Of a DNA stretch of 64,000 nucleotides, positions 17,363-26,122 are shown piece by piece. The DNA comes from Fictibacillus norfolkensis. GTDB taxonomy: Bacteria > Bacillota > Bacilli > Bacillales > Fictibacillaceae. A program made the position numbers and the translations under genes. The DNA is taken from assembly GCF_014836645.1 (NCBI RefSeq), contig NZ_JACSQM010000002.1, positions 310,001 through 374,000 of the forward strand. The letters run 5' to 3'. Under the pieces are notes generated by a model. It was given only the letters and a program-made list of their open reading frames with translations. It was not told where the DNA came from and made no database searches. Numbering within the stretch: the first letter of the stretch is position 1; each line of letters begins with the position of its first letter.

Positions 17363-17935
17363 CTATTCTACCACTCTTACTTTGAACCAAACGGCATTCC
17401 AATTCTTTTTCTTCACTCGCTCTTTATATTTGTTTCTTCTGTCTTCTGTTCTTCTGTAACTATCCGTTGGTCTTACCTCCATGCTTAGTACATCTTCTAT
17501 TCCGCATGGAGCAGCAAGAATGACTTCGCCTTGTTCATTAAGCCTAACACCAAGAGCAGTTACCGTTTCAGGAAATTTAGAAATCGCATCTACCGTTGAA
17601 GTGTACGGTTCAAAATCATCGTTGACAAGATGCATTCTCGCTTCATTTTTTACAGACCACGGCAAACCAGAAATTTGTTCATGTAGCATACTCTCATATT
17701 TTTTCTCACTCTCTTTGTTCAAATCATCGGGATTAAAATAAACAACATCAATGTCTGCAAGTCTCGTTCTTTCTTGAAAATCATGCAACGTATCCCAAAC
17801 TTTAGATCGAACAAACCCTGCACATACCCACCAATCTGGTAATTCTAATGTTTTGGCAGCACGTAAAACCCGCATCATCCATTCATCATTTTTAATCAAA
17901 TTAATTATGTATTGATGTTGATCCACCTTTTTCAT
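17363..17935 (-). CDS. Nucleotidyltransferase family protein (DUF925/NTP_transf_6-like)
   Basis: The 190-residue protein matches the DUF925 pattern: LPDWWVCAGFVRSKVWDTLHDF, then LADIDVVYFNPDDL, with DxD acidic residues like nucleotidyltransferase metal ligands. Later blocks are MHLVNDDFEPYTSTVDAISKFPETVTALGVRL and GIEDVLSMEVRPT. The substrate of this family is not known to me. An AGGAAAAGAG site precedes the ATG. Confidence 0.85.
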   Translation of the reverse strand: MKKVDQHQYIINLIKNDEWMMRVLRAAKTLELPDWWVCAGFVRSKVWDTLHDFQERTRLADIDVVYFNPDDLNKESEKKYESMLHEQISGLPWSVKNEARMHLVNDDFEPYTSTVDAISKFPETVTALGVRLNEQGEVILAAPCGIEDVLSMEVRPTDSYRRTEDRRNKYKERVKKKNWNAVWFKVRVVE

Positions 17936-18018
17936 CCACTCTTTTCCTGCCTATATATTATAAGGTTACTACAAAAATTCACACCGGCTATCTTCCACAA
18001 CTTTTTGAGATAAAAAAA

Positions 18019-18048
18019 TTGACAAATTTAAATCCCGTATAATATGAT
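18019..18048 (+). promoter_or_regulatory. Promoter of the manganese-riboswitch transcript
   Basis: TTGACA and TATGAT are 18 bases apart, about 20 bases before the riboswitch aptamer. An overlapping TATAAT lies at a less suitable 13-base spacing. Confidence 0.7.
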
Positions 18049-18065
18049 AATAGTAACTTCATAAC

Positions 18066-18165
18066 TCCTAAAGGGGAGTAGCTTTTACAATATAGTCGTC
18101 ATTTCGGAGCTTCGTGCTCTCGGCTATATTGGCAACTTCATTGTTGTTAGCAAGACCTTTACCGT
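18066..18165 (+). promoter_or_regulatory. yybP-ykoY manganese riboswitch
   Basis: The leader contains the family core AAAGGGGAGTAGC near 18070 and the pairing partners GTCGTCATTTCGGAGC and GCTCTCGGCTATATTGGCA. The yybP-ykoY aptamer binds Mn2+ and controls exporters of the TerC/YkoY, MntP and P-type ATPase families. Here a terC-type gene follows, as in B. subtilis ykoY. Downstream terminator hairpins form the expression platform. The exact ends are approximate. Confidence 0.9.
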
Positions 18166-18186
18166 TCGGTTGGTAAGGGTCTTTTT
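18153..18186 (+). terminator. Riboswitch terminator 1
   Basis: An 11-bp stem (AGACCTTTACC with GGTAAGGGTCT) is followed by five T residues. It directly abuts the aptamer and is probably the Mn-controlled terminator. Confidence 0.85.
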
Positions 18187-18193
18187 CTATGTA

Positions 18194-18228
18194 AGACCTT
18201 TGCCTGCTATTGGTAGAGGTCTTTTTTT
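18194..18228 (+). terminator. Riboswitch terminator 2 (tandem)
   Basis: A second hairpin of nearly the same sequence (AGACCTTTGCC with GGTAGAGGTCT) is followed by seven T residues, only 12 bases after the first. Tandem copies should tighten shut-off of the terC gene. Confidence 0.85.
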
Positions 18229-18306
18229 ATTTGTTATCAGGAGGTCGCTTCATGTAAATTGTTCTCGCTTCATTCAAGCATCTATCATTTTAAAGGAGGA
18301 ACCAAA

Positions 18307-19083
18307 ATGGAACTATCTATCTTGTTAGAATATGGTTGGATCTTGTTAGTGCTGATCGCATTAGAAGGCTTATTGGCGGCAGACAATGCACTGGTCTTAG
18401 CCATAATGGTCAAACACTTACCAGAAGAACAACGAAAAAAAGCATTGTTCTATGGTTTGGTCGGTGCTTTCTTTTTCCGTTTCGCATCACTTTTTGCCAT
18501 TTCATTCTTAGTCAACGTATGGCAGGTTCAAGCTATCGGAGCTGTATATCTTCTGTTCATCGCACTTAACCATATCTTTAGAAAAGTTGTGGTAAAAAAG
18601 GCAGATGAATCGACTGAAACGTCTAAGGCAGCAAAGAAAAAATCAGGTTTCTGGACTACTGTATTAAAAGTTGAACTAGCTGACATCGCGTTTGCAGTGG
18701 ATTCAATCCTTGCAGCTGTAGCACTAGCAGTTGCACTACCAGATTCCGGGCTTCCTAACATCGGAGGGCTGGATGGTGGAAAATTCTTAGTGATCTTCGC
18801 CGGTGGGTTGATCGGACTCATTATCATGCGTTTTGCCGCTAACTTTTTTGTTAAGCTTCTACAATCTAAGCCTGGTCTTGAAATTGCAGCCTTCCTCATC
18901 GTCGGTTGGGTTGGTGTGAAATTAGCTGTTTATACGCTTGCACACAAGGACTTAGCTATCCTTTCTGAAGGTTTCGCAAAGTCACCAGAGTGGAAAATCA
19001 CGTTTTATGTAGTTCTCCTCTTGATCGCTGTTGGCGGTTGGTTTCTATCTAAAGAAAAATCACCTCAATCACAAGCTGAATAA
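18307..19083 (+). CDS. TerC family integral membrane protein (YkoY-like metal exporter)
   Basis: The 258-residue protein starts at an ATG 6 bases after AAAGGAGGAA; the open frame extends 16 codons further up without a site. It has seven or more membrane helices with the TerC acidic metal motifs: ALEGLLAADNALVLA in helix 1 and VELADIAFAVDSILA in the middle. B. subtilis homologues help export manganese and metallate secreted proteins. Control by the Mn2+ riboswitch upstream supports a manganese role here. A 45-residue charged loop separates helices 3 and 4. Confidence 0.92.
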   Translation: MELSILLEYGWILLVLIALEGLLAADNALVLAIMVKHLPEEQRKKALFYGLVGAFFFRFASLFAISFLVNVWQVQAIGAVYLLFIALNHIFRKVVVKKADESTETSKAAKKKSGFWTTVLKVELADIAFAVDSILAAVALAVALPDSGLPNIGGLDGGKFLVIFAGGLIGLIIMRFAANFFVKLLQSKPGLEIAAFLIVGWVGVKLAVYTLAHKDLAILSEGFAKSPEWKITFYVVLLLIAVGGWFLSKEKSPQSQAE

Positions 19084-19091
19084 TTGCAAAA

Positions 19092-19119
19092 AAAGAGGAG
19101 CTGACAATAGCTCCTCTTT
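19092..19119. terminator. Bidirectional terminator between terC and lacI genes
   Basis: AAAGAGGAGCT pairs with AGCTCCTCTTT around a six-base loop between two convergent genes. Confidence 0.9.
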
Positions 19120-19124
19120 CTTGT

Positions 19125-20093
19125 TTATCGTTTTCGAACAGAATCTCCTTCAATCAGGCTTACGTTGATTCGTTCATGTTCAGGACTTTGCTTTTTTTGT
19201 ATCAAATTCAGAAGCAGCTCTGATGCGAGTGCTCCCCATTTATGCTTTGAATAGTTGATGGTCGCAAGTCTCGGTTGAATATACTGAGACACTTCAATAT
19301 TATCAAAACCAATAATGTGAACATCTTCACCAATGCGGAGATTCGTCCGGCTGAAATAATTATACATTCCGATCGCCATCTCATCATTCAAACAAAACAC
19401 ACCTACAGGCTCTGTAAAGTCTTGATGAATTTTCTTACCTGCTTCTTCACCTGATTGCTTGTTAAAATCACCATCGATTTCGATGTACTCGATATGCGAA
19501 TAGCGTTGCACCGCTTTCTGTACAGCTTCTAATCGCTGCCTTGCATCAAATGAAATATCCGGACCCTTAACGACACAGATCTTTCGATGACCCTTTTCAG
19601 CCAGATAATCAATCGCGAGTGTTGCACCAGCTTTATTATCAAGCAGTACTTGAGAGATGTTCGGATGGTCCATTCTTCGATCCATCACGACCAGCTTATG
19701 TCCCCGCTCCGCGTGACTTAACAACTCTTTCGTTTCATATGTGGCATCTAGAATGATTGCGCCATCGATCATGCGCTCAGGTAGAAAGCGATGTGATTCT
19801 TTCCCGCTGCAGACGATAAGTTCATAGCCGTTCTCGCTTAATGTCTCCATCATCCCCTGCAGAAGTTGACCATAAAAAGCACCACTATAGTTCGTTAAAT
19901 AGATTCCAATGATTTTTGTTTCTTGTTTTTTTAAAGAACGAGCGGCTGCGCTTGGAATATAATTAAGTTCTTTAGCGATAGCCAGAATACGTGCTGATGT
20001 TTCCTTCGTAACTTTCGGACTTCCGTTCAAGGCATAGGAGACCGTGGAAATGGAAACACCTGCTTGTTTTGCAATGTCTTTAATACTTACCAA
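19125..20093 (-). CDS. LacI-family repressor, likely of beta-1,2-glucan utilisation
   Basis: The 322-residue protein has a LacI helix-turn-helix (SIKDIAKQAGVSISTVSYALNGSPKVT), a hinge with AAARSLKKQ and a periplasmic-binding-protein-like sensor (GIYLTNYSGAFYGQLLQGM, GAIILDA, DNKAGATLAIDYL). The start is TTG with GGAGAG 8 bases before. It lies just downstream of the GH94 gene, and GAAACGTTTC-type sites lie before itself, before the GH94 gene, before the binding-protein gene and before the GH144 gene. It is therefore the obvious local regulator; a sophoro-oligosaccharide inducer is inference. Confidence 0.92.
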   Translation of the reverse strand: MVSIKDIAKQAGVSISTVSYALNGSPKVTKETSARILAIAKELNYIPSAAARSLKKQETKIIGIYLTNYSGAFYGQLLQGMMETLSENGYELIVCSGKESHRFLPERMIDGAIILDATYETKELLSHAERGHKLVVMDRRMDHPNISQVLLDNKAGATLAIDYLAEKGHRKICVVKGPDISFDARQRLEAVQKAVQRYSHIEYIEIDGDFNKQSGEEAGKKIHQDFTEPVGVFCLNDEMAIGMYNYFSRTNLRIGEDVHIIGFDNIEVSQYIQPRLATINYSKHKWGALASELLLNLIQKKQSPEHERINVSLIEGDSVRKR

Positions 20094-20119
20094 CGAACTT
20101 CTCTCCTATCTCTCATGTT

Positions 20120-20131
20120 GCAAACGTTTCC
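20120..20131. promoter_or_regulatory. Imperfect LacI-type operator before the regulator gene
   Basis: GCAAACGTTTCC shares the AAACGTTTC core with the perfect operators of this locus and lies about 30 bases before the lacI start codon, next to a TATAAT on the minus strand. Autoregulation is suggested. Confidence 0.6.
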
Positions 20132-20148
20132 TTTATTATAACGAATGG

Positions 20149-23100
20149 TTATGAATAAATCTCTACGGTATTCACGTCTGCTGACAATTTATTTACAAAT
20201 TCAGAGCGATTCACGTTCACACCACCATCTCGATAGATGTTATGATACGTATTACTTTGTATTTCTTGGCCATTAACGATGAGCCTATTACTTTCCTCAC
20301 CACGATCTCGGAATACCAATTTCACAGGTTTCCCATCGATCATATACTGCAATTCAAGGCCGTTCATTTCTTCTGTTAATATTGGATCAATGATTAGGTT
20401 CTCCCCTTGTGGACGAATACCTAAACAATTTGAGATCAACTGGTTCATGTAGATTCCAGGACCAGAAGAATAGATTCTCCATCCACCTTTAACTTTTGCT
20501 TTGCCATCTTTCAGTTCGCCAAAACGTTCTTGCGCTTCATAGCGAGTTTTAAAATCGCCATCAGAACTTGAGAAATAAGCATTACTCTGACGTCGCTCTG
20601 CATTTGGAACTTTTTCTTGAATCATAACAGGATTGATCTTCTCCAATCCACTCCACACTTCTTCTTTTCTACCTAGCTTCGCCATCGCTTCAACAAAACG
20701 AATATGAGCATGAACATATTGAAGTCCGATTTCTCGTCCAAAGTTTGATGCTTGCTCTGCACGTTTAAAATGCGTACTCACACCGCCTTTATAATGAGCA
20801 GGTTTGTCCATTAACCTTACGCCATCTGGGCAATAAAATTTATCCATGATCAGATCAAGGTGCTGTTCCGCTTGTTCAGGTGTTAACAATTCTGCGATCA
20901 TACTGCGCGTCATCGGTAATAATCGATAGTTGATACCTGTCGTGTTATCACTAGGATGAAGCATTAGTTTTGGTGATTTTGGATCCTCCATGTAAACAAA
21001 TCCAGGGATTACATCTGTGCCTAACATATGTTCTTGATAGTCTGTCTTAATGTTTTTAGCGAGCTCGCTTAGTTTAACAGCCTCTACTTCGTCCACATGC
21101 TTTAATTGCTGTGAGAACTGAGTCATGACTTGATACGTTAACGCAACCGTCCATGAACTCACCATGTATTTTTTAAGCTGTGGATTCGCAGGTTGAAGCG
21201 TATCATCCCAATCACCGTCTCCATATGAGGAAAGGTGCGTATCATGCAAAAAGTTCGCTTTCATGTAACCAATCTGTTTTTGAATATGCTGTAATAATGT
21301 TTCTTTTTTCTCAGTAAAATTGAAATCACTGTTCGACGTGTAAGGTACTTCTGCACGCAAGATATCAAAATCATTCGTTGCTGCAAGGTAATCTGTCACT
21401 AACTTCAATGGCCATACGATAATATCTCCATGTGATTCATCTTGCTGAATTTTGAAGTATTGATCAAACATGAACCATTGTGGCCAGTTACCCGTCTCGT
21501 CAAACTGATGAGAGTATACAGTAAGCAAAATGTCTTTTACTGCACCATAATGCTGAGTTGCTAAGAAGTATTCAGCAGGTCCTTGGCAAACATCACGAGT
21601 TCCCCACGCTGCACCGCCATATTGCTCAAGACCATGCGGAACAGAATAGTGAATCAGCATGTTGTGCGTGTACCAATGCGCTAACGCGTTCATCTTCTGA
21701 AGATCGTGTGTCTCGACTCCATCCTTCGTCAAACGGAATCCACGATTCGTATTTTGTATAAATTTACGGTAACGCTCGATTTCATTTTCAATCGTCTTAT
21801 TTGTGAATGGAATCTTCTTCCCGTCGATTAGACCTTGATGAGAGATTCCCCACTCATTTGTTGGTTCAAGGTCACAAACCACAAGAGAAGCAGATCCACG
21901 ATCCATGTTATCCCCAAAGATTGTCTCGTCTGTTACGTTCCACTCGGTACCCGTAATCTTCATTCGATAGCTTAAATTTTCATACGTTTTCGCACTGTCT
22001 GAAGCAGCATCCGCGAATAACGAAAGAACTTCATCTTCTTTTTCCATCTTAAATGGCACTTCGTATTCTTGATTATTCATGGATACTTGGTTCGTTACAA
22101 CAAACCGGTAAGTCTTTCCGCTCATAGCCTTAACATGCAGCTCTACCTCTGGTGTATCGACAGTTGTGTAGTTTGTGATGATGAACATCTCATCTTCCGT
22201 TTTATAAAACCATCGAGTATAGTTAAAGCCCATCTCAAATATTGAAGGCATCGTTAATAATTTCAGCTGCCCATCTAACTCAACATAGATTCGTTGACCC
22301 GATGTTTTCATAACATTCAACGCATTACGTGCATTCGTCATCATCTTATGAAATGAAGTGTTTCCTACTACTAACTGAGAATTAAAAATTCCATACATAT
22401 AAGAAGTAGTCGTGATCGTGTCCTCTTTTAATGATATGTTATCTCCTGTAACGAGAATATGTCCATGAGGTCGCTCTACGATTCTTTCTTTTTCTTTTAA
22501 AACGATATGTTCATAGGTCGGAGTAAAAAAGGATAGAAGCGTTTCTCCCTCATATTCTTCTAAAATACGCTCCGGAAAAAGAGCTGCCACTTCTTCCATT
22601 GAAAGATCCACTGTTTTTAATGTTCCGTCAAACTGGTCATTGCGGTTGATCTTTTCAAGTATAGTCGCATCTTTTTGTGGTTGACCCTGTACTTCATTCC
22701 AAGTAGCAATTATCTCATCCTTAAAATCAATAGACGTAACAGCTTCCTGTTGATCCTCTTTAAAGCATCCATAAAAATTGATGTGATGCCTACCATTAAG
22801 TACAAATCGCTCTGATTGAAGTGCAATATAAGCGAATTCGTATTGATACACTTCACTTTCTAAGTTTTCCTTATAAAGTGCTTGTGGTACATCCGTTTCT
22901 TTATATGAAGTACCGAAGAATTGAAAACCATCTGTTATATAGCCAACAGATTTCGTTAACGATCCTTGTTGCAGGTAAGGAAAGGCTTTTCCATTAGGCT
23001 GATTTTGACGCGAACAGATAACATAACCCAGCTTATCATCTTCAAATACTCCATGGTCTACATACTGAGCGATGAATGCTTCATTTGTTCGAACAGCTCC

Positions 23101-23493
23101 TATATGAGCTAGCCCCACGTCTTGGCCATAAATAATATCAGCCTTCTCAGCTTTTCCTTCGAGTTCAACATCCCAAAACCATATACCACTTTCTTTTAAT
23201 GAAAAAGTGACTACATATGAAATGTCTTGAAATGTACCGCTCCAAAAAACTTGATTCTCATTATACGAAACGGTGCTGTTAGATTTACTACCTAAAAGTG
23301 GGGTTACTTGAATACCCTCACTGTTAAAGACACGTAGATAAAGATTGTTTAAAGAACCATCGATCGGATTACTCATCCATTGGTTGATCATCGTATCATG
23401 GTGGGAAACTTTGTAGATATCACCAGTACTTAAGAACGCAAATGTAAAGTCACCAGCTTTAATCGTGATGTTCCCTTTCGTTAATGTTGTCAT
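20149..23493 (-). CDS. 1,2-beta-oligoglucan phosphorylase (GH94, SOGP type)
   Basis: The cytoplasmic protein has 1114 residues, the size of the Listeria and Lachnoclostridium 1,2-beta-oligoglucan phosphorylases and larger than cellobiose phosphorylase. An N-terminal beta-sandwich domain (SNPIDGSLNNLYLRVF) leads to an (alpha/alpha)6 barrel carrying YGGAAWGTRDVCQGP, DQYFKIQQDESHGDIIVWPL and YGDGDWDDTLQP near residue 760. The last corresponds to the GH94 segment with the catalytic acid Asp. The enzyme should split sophoro-oligosaccharides with phosphate to glucose 1-phosphate plus a shorter chain. Substrate assignment rests on size, motifs and the neighbouring GH144 gene. GAGGGA precedes the ATG. 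Confidence 0.85.
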   Translation of the reverse strand: MTTLTKGNITIKAGDFTFAFLSTGDIYKVSHHDTMINQWMSNPIDGSLNNLYLRVFNSEGIQVTPLLGSKSNSTVSYNENQVFWSGTFQDISYVVTFSLKESGIWFWDVELEGKAEKADIIYGQDVGLAHIGAVRTNEAFIAQYVDHGVFEDDKLGYVICSRQNQPNGKAFPYLQQGSLTKSVGYITDGFQFFGTSYKETDVPQALYKENLESEVYQYEFAYIALQSERFVLNGRHHINFYGCFKEDQQEAVTSIDFKDEIIATWNEVQGQPQKDATILEKINRNDQFDGTLKTVDLSMEEVAALFPERILEEYEGETLLSFFTPTYEHIVLKEKERIVERPHGHILVTGDNISLKEDTITTTSYMYGIFNSQLVVGNTSFHKMMTNARNALNVMKTSGQRIYVELDGQLKLLTMPSIFEMGFNYTRWFYKTEDEMFIITNYTTVDTPEVELHVKAMSGKTYRFVVTNQVSMNNQEYEVPFKMEKEDEVLSLFADAASDSAKTYENLSYRMKITGTEWNVTDETIFGDNMDRGSASLVVCDLEPTNEWGISHQGLIDGKKIPFTNKTIENEIERYRKFIQNTNRGFRLTKDGVETHDLQKMNALAHWYTHNMLIHYSVPHGLEQYGGAAWGTRDVCQGPAEYFLATQHYGAVKDILLTVYSHQFDETGNWPQWFMFDQYFKIQQDESHGDIIVWPLKLVTDYLAATNDFDILRAEVPYTSNSDFNFTEKKETLLQHIQKQIGYMKANFLHDTHLSSYGDGDWDDTLQPANPQLKKYMVSSWTVALTYQVMTQFSQQLKHVDEVEAVKLSELAKNIKTDYQEHMLGTDVIPGFVYMEDPKSPKLMLHPSDNTTGINYRLLPMTRSMIAELLTPEQAEQHLDLIMDKFYCPDGVRLMDKPAHYKGGVSTHFKRAEQASNFGREIGLQYVHAHIRFVEAMAKLGRKEEVWSGLEKINPVMIQEKVPNAERRQSNAYFSSSDGDFKTRYEAQERFGELKDGKAKVKGGWRIYSSGPGIYMNQLISNCLGIRPQGENLIIDPILTEEMNGLELQYMIDGKPVKLVFRDRGEESNRLIVNGQEIQSNTYHNIYRDGGVNVNRSEFVNKLSADVNTVEIYS

Positions 23494-23602
23494 TGTCTAT
23501 CCCTCATTTCTTATATAAAGCTATTTGGCTTTTAACTTAATGAAAACAATTGTTGTTGAAATAAACATGAAACTTTCAAACTCTTTTTGAATAAAAGAAA
23601 GC

Positions 23603-23630
23603 ATTATCGAAACGTTTCAATTGAATTCAA
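23603..23630 (-). promoter_or_regulatory. GH94 promoter with operator inside the spacer
   Basis: On the minus strand TTGAAT and GATAAT are 16 bases apart. The perfect palindrome GAAACGTTTC (23609-23618) fills most of the spacer, so a bound LacI-family repressor would exclude RNA polymerase. Confidence 0.7.
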
Positions 23631-23759
23631 GAGAGTTTCTAGTTTTTTGAACCTCATAACCTAATCTTCTTCATGCCCTTTTAGAACAAGGAAAACAGGA
23701 TATAAACCCTTATGCTTCCAACAAATTATGGAAGCTAATCTCTTTTTGAAAATTCCATG

Positions 23760-23788
23760 TTGTAAACGATTACAACTTGAATTATAAT
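23760..23788 (+). promoter_or_regulatory. Promoter of the sugar-binding-protein operon with CcpA cre site
   Basis: TTGTAA and TATAAT are 17 bases apart. TGTAAACGATTACA (23761-23774) overlaps the -35 box and fits the cre consensus TGWAANCGNTNWCA at every position, predicting carbon catabolite repression by CcpA. Confidence 0.8.
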
Positions 23789-23797
23789 GTGCTTATC

Positions 23798-23807
23798 GAA
23801 ACGTTTC
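23798..23807 (+). promoter_or_regulatory. LacI-type operator at the start point of the binding-protein operon
   Basis: The perfect palindrome GAAACGTTTC begins ten bases after the -10 box, that is, at about +3, a classic repression position. It is flanked by TC and AA exactly as in the GH94 operator. Confidence 0.8.
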
Positions 23808-23883
23808 AACAATAATCTCAAAGAAAATTCGGGAATAATAAAAATTGTATTGCTTTCACAAGCAAATTTTAGGGGGAACTCAC

Positions 23884-25134
23884 ATGAAAAAACGTTGGTT
23901 TAAAAAATCGATGGTTACGTCAATGGTTGGTGCACTTGTCCTATCTGGCGTATTAGCTGGCTGCTCTTCAGGTTCAGAAGATGGAAAAACGACAATTACG
24001 GTTTGGGGAATGGGTGAAGAAGCAAAATCACTTCCTAAGATTGCCGAAGAATTTGAAAAAGAAAATCCAAAGATCGATGTTAAAGTGCAAGCCCTTCCTT
24101 GGGATCAAGCACACGATAAGCTATTAACAGCAGTTGCTTCCAAAAAAGGACCTGATGTTGTTCAGATGGGTACAACTTGGATTCCGGAATTTGCATCAGC
24201 TGGAGCATTAAAAGATTTAACACCTCATGTTAAAGATTACCCGGAACTAGATCCAAAACATTTCTTTGAAGGTTCTGTTGAAACGACTAAGTTTGATAAC
24301 AAAATGGTTGGTGTACCTTGGTACGTTGATACTCGTTTGCTCTACTATCGTACAGATCTACTTGAGAAAGCTGGATTTAAAGAAGCTCCAAAAACATGGG
24401 ACGAGTTGAAGGAAGCGGCTGATAAGCTAGCTGACCGTGGAAAAGGAAAATATGGAATTTCGATCGATGCAAAAGAACAAAGCTTGTCCTTCATGTTCGC
24501 TCGCCAAAACGGCGCTGAACTATTAGGAGCAAACAATGATCCTAAATTCAATGATCCTAAATTTGTTGAAGCGGTTGAGTACTTGAACAGCTTCTATGAA
24601 AGCGGAGCAGCTCCAAAAGAAGAACTAGGAATGGACATCGTTCAAGGCTTCCGTGGAGACGGGATACTGCCAATGTTCATCAGTGGTCCTTGGATGATTA
24701 AGCTGATCAACGACCAAGCTCCTGAGCTTAAAGGTAAATGGGGTACGGCTGTTCTTCCAGCAAAAGAAAATAACATTTCAGCACTAGGTGGATCTAACCT
24801 TTCTGTATTCGAACATACGAAGCACGAAAAAGAAGCGTTAAAATTCGCAGCATATATGAGTAAGCCTGAAACACAACTTAAATGGATGGAGATGACGAAT
24901 TCTCTTCCGGCAACACAAAAAGCATGGGAAGACGAATCTCTTACTGGAAATGAATTTTACAAAGCGTTCGGTGAACAGATGGAAGCCTCACAACCGATGC
25001 CTGTCATTAAGCAATGGGAAGAAATCGCTCAATCTTATTTAAAGAGCTTTGAGAAGATCTACAGAGGCGGAGCAGATGTTCAGAAGGAATTAGATAACTT
25101 CGACAAAAAAGCTGAAGAGATCTTAAAGAAATAA
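23884..25134 (+). CDS. Sugar ABC transporter solute-binding lipoprotein (probably sophoro-oligosaccharides)
   Basis: The 416-residue protein starts at the ATG following AGGGGGAA; upstream in-frame codons lack a site. It has a lipoprotein signal (VLSGVLAGCSSG, Cys near residue 23) and a family-1 extracellular binding-protein fold: TTITVWGMGEEAKSLPKIAEEFEKENP, DVVQMGTTWIPEFASAGALKDL, VGVPWYVDTRLLYYRTDLLEKAG. It would be tethered to the outer face of the membrane and deliver oligosaccharides to the permeases encoded next. The substrate is inferred from the GH94 and GH144 genes of the regulon. Confidence 0.92.
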   Translation: MKKRWFKKSMVTSMVGALVLSGVLAGCSSGSEDGKTTITVWGMGEEAKSLPKIAEEFEKENPKIDVKVQALPWDQAHDKLLTAVASKKGPDVVQMGTTWIPEFASAGALKDLTPHVKDYPELDPKHFFEGSVETTKFDNKMVGVPWYVDTRLLYYRTDLLEKAGFKEAPKTWDELKEAADKLADRGKGKYGISIDAKEQSLSFMFARQNGAELLGANNDPKFNDPKFVEAVEYLNSFYESGAAPKEELGMDIVQGFRGDGILPMFISGPWMIKLINDQAPELKGKWGTAVLPAKENNISALGGSNLSVFEHTKHEKEALKFAAYMSKPETQLKWMEMTNSLPATQKAWEDESLTGNEFYKAFGEQMEASQPMPVIKQWEEIAQSYLKSFEKIYRGGADVQKELDNFDKKAEEILKK

Positions 25135-25152
25135 ATCCTGTTGATCCGGGTA

Positions 25153-25178
25153 TAACGAGCAGGTTATCCTGCTCGTTA
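25153..25178 (+). terminator. Intra-operon partial terminator
   Basis: TAACGAGCAGG pairs perfectly with CCTGCTCGTTA (4-base loop), followed by CCTTTTTA. It lies between the binding-protein gene and the permeases and probably lets the binding protein be made in excess, as in many ABC sugar operons. Confidence 0.85.
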
Positions 25179-25221
25179 CCTTTTTATCATCAACACGGGT
25201 AACGATGAAGGATGTGAAAAC

Positions 25222-26106
25222 ATGAAAAGCTATTCAAAAACGACTCCTTACCTCTTCATTGGACCAGCGCTTCTATTATTGGCTTTATTCTCTCTTTTTC
25301 CCATTGTTCTTGCATTGGTGATTAGTTTTACAGATATTGACCTAGCTGGACTTGCAGACTATTCAAATATTAGCTTTATTGGAATCGAGAACTATATCAA
25401 TATCTTTAAAGATCCTATTTTTCTAAAATCAATCGGTAACACTGTCTTTTATGTCGTATTTGGTGTTCCTCTCGTTATCGCATGTTCACTTGGTATCGCT
25501 CTTTTGATCAACTTTGGTACAGCGCGCATCTTCAAGGCTTTTCGTCTTGTTTTTTATATGCCTTCAATCACAAACGTTGTAGCAGTAGCTGTAGTGTGGA
25601 CGTACCTATACAACCCGCAGTTCGGTCTGTTCAACTATCTGCTCGGTCTAGTCGGCATTCCTGCTATACCATGGTTACAAGACCCTACGATCGCCAAAGG
25701 ATCCTTGATCGCATTAGCCGTTTGGCGCGCGATCGGTGTGAACATGATTATTTTCTTAGCAGCTTTACAAGGTATTCCGAAAACGTATTATGAAGCAGCT
25801 CAATTAGACGGTGCGAACAACTGGAAACAGCTTACGAAGATTACGATTCCTCTTCTTCGTTATGCCATTTTCTTCGTATCGATCACAACGATGATTGGAT
25901 GGATTCAGTTCTTCGAAGAACCATTCGTTATGACGAACGGCGGACCGCTGGATAGCACCACTTCTGTTGCTCTCTTCATCTACCGCAACGGATTCCAGCT
26001 CAGCAACTTCGGCTATGCAGCTGCAGGATCATTTGTCCTGTTTGTAACCATTATCATCATCACGATGATTCAGTTCCGATTACAAAAGAAAGATACCGAT
26101 ATTTAG
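25222..26106 (+). CDS. Carbohydrate ABC transporter permease (MalF-like)
   Basis: The 294-residue protein has six membrane segments starting with YLFIGPALLLLALFSLFPIVLALVISF, and the ATPase-contact loop YYEAAQLDGANNWKQLTKITIPLL (EAA motif with DGA) near residue 200. It pairs with the next permease to form the membrane channel. It lies 87 bases after the binding-protein gene, beyond the partial terminator. Confidence 0.93.
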   Translation: MKSYSKTTPYLFIGPALLLLALFSLFPIVLALVISFTDIDLAGLADYSNISFIGIENYINIFKDPIFLKSIGNTVFYVVFGVPLVIACSLGIALLINFGTARIFKAFRLVFYMPSITNVVAVAVVWTYLYNPQFGLFNYLLGLVGIPAIPWLQDPTIAKGSLIALAVWRAIGVNMIIFLAALQGIPKTYYEAAQLDGANNWKQLTKITIPLLRYAIFFVSITTMIGWIQFFEEPFVMTNGGPLDSTTSVALFIYRNGFQLSNFGYAAAGSFVLFVTIIIITMIQFRLQKKDTDI

Positions 26107-26122
26107 GACGTGAGGTGAGAAC

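Larger units (their letters stand above)
23494..23883. other. Divergent control region of the beta-1,2-glucan genes
   Basis: This 390-base stretch has no gene. It holds the GH94 promoter with an operator in its spacer, the binding-protein promoter with an overlapping cre and a second operator. Between them is a small hairpin (GCTTCCA at 23714-23720 with TGGAAGC at 23729-23735, then CTAATCTCTTTTT) that may be a weak plus-strand terminator insulating the two promoters. Confidence 0.7.
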
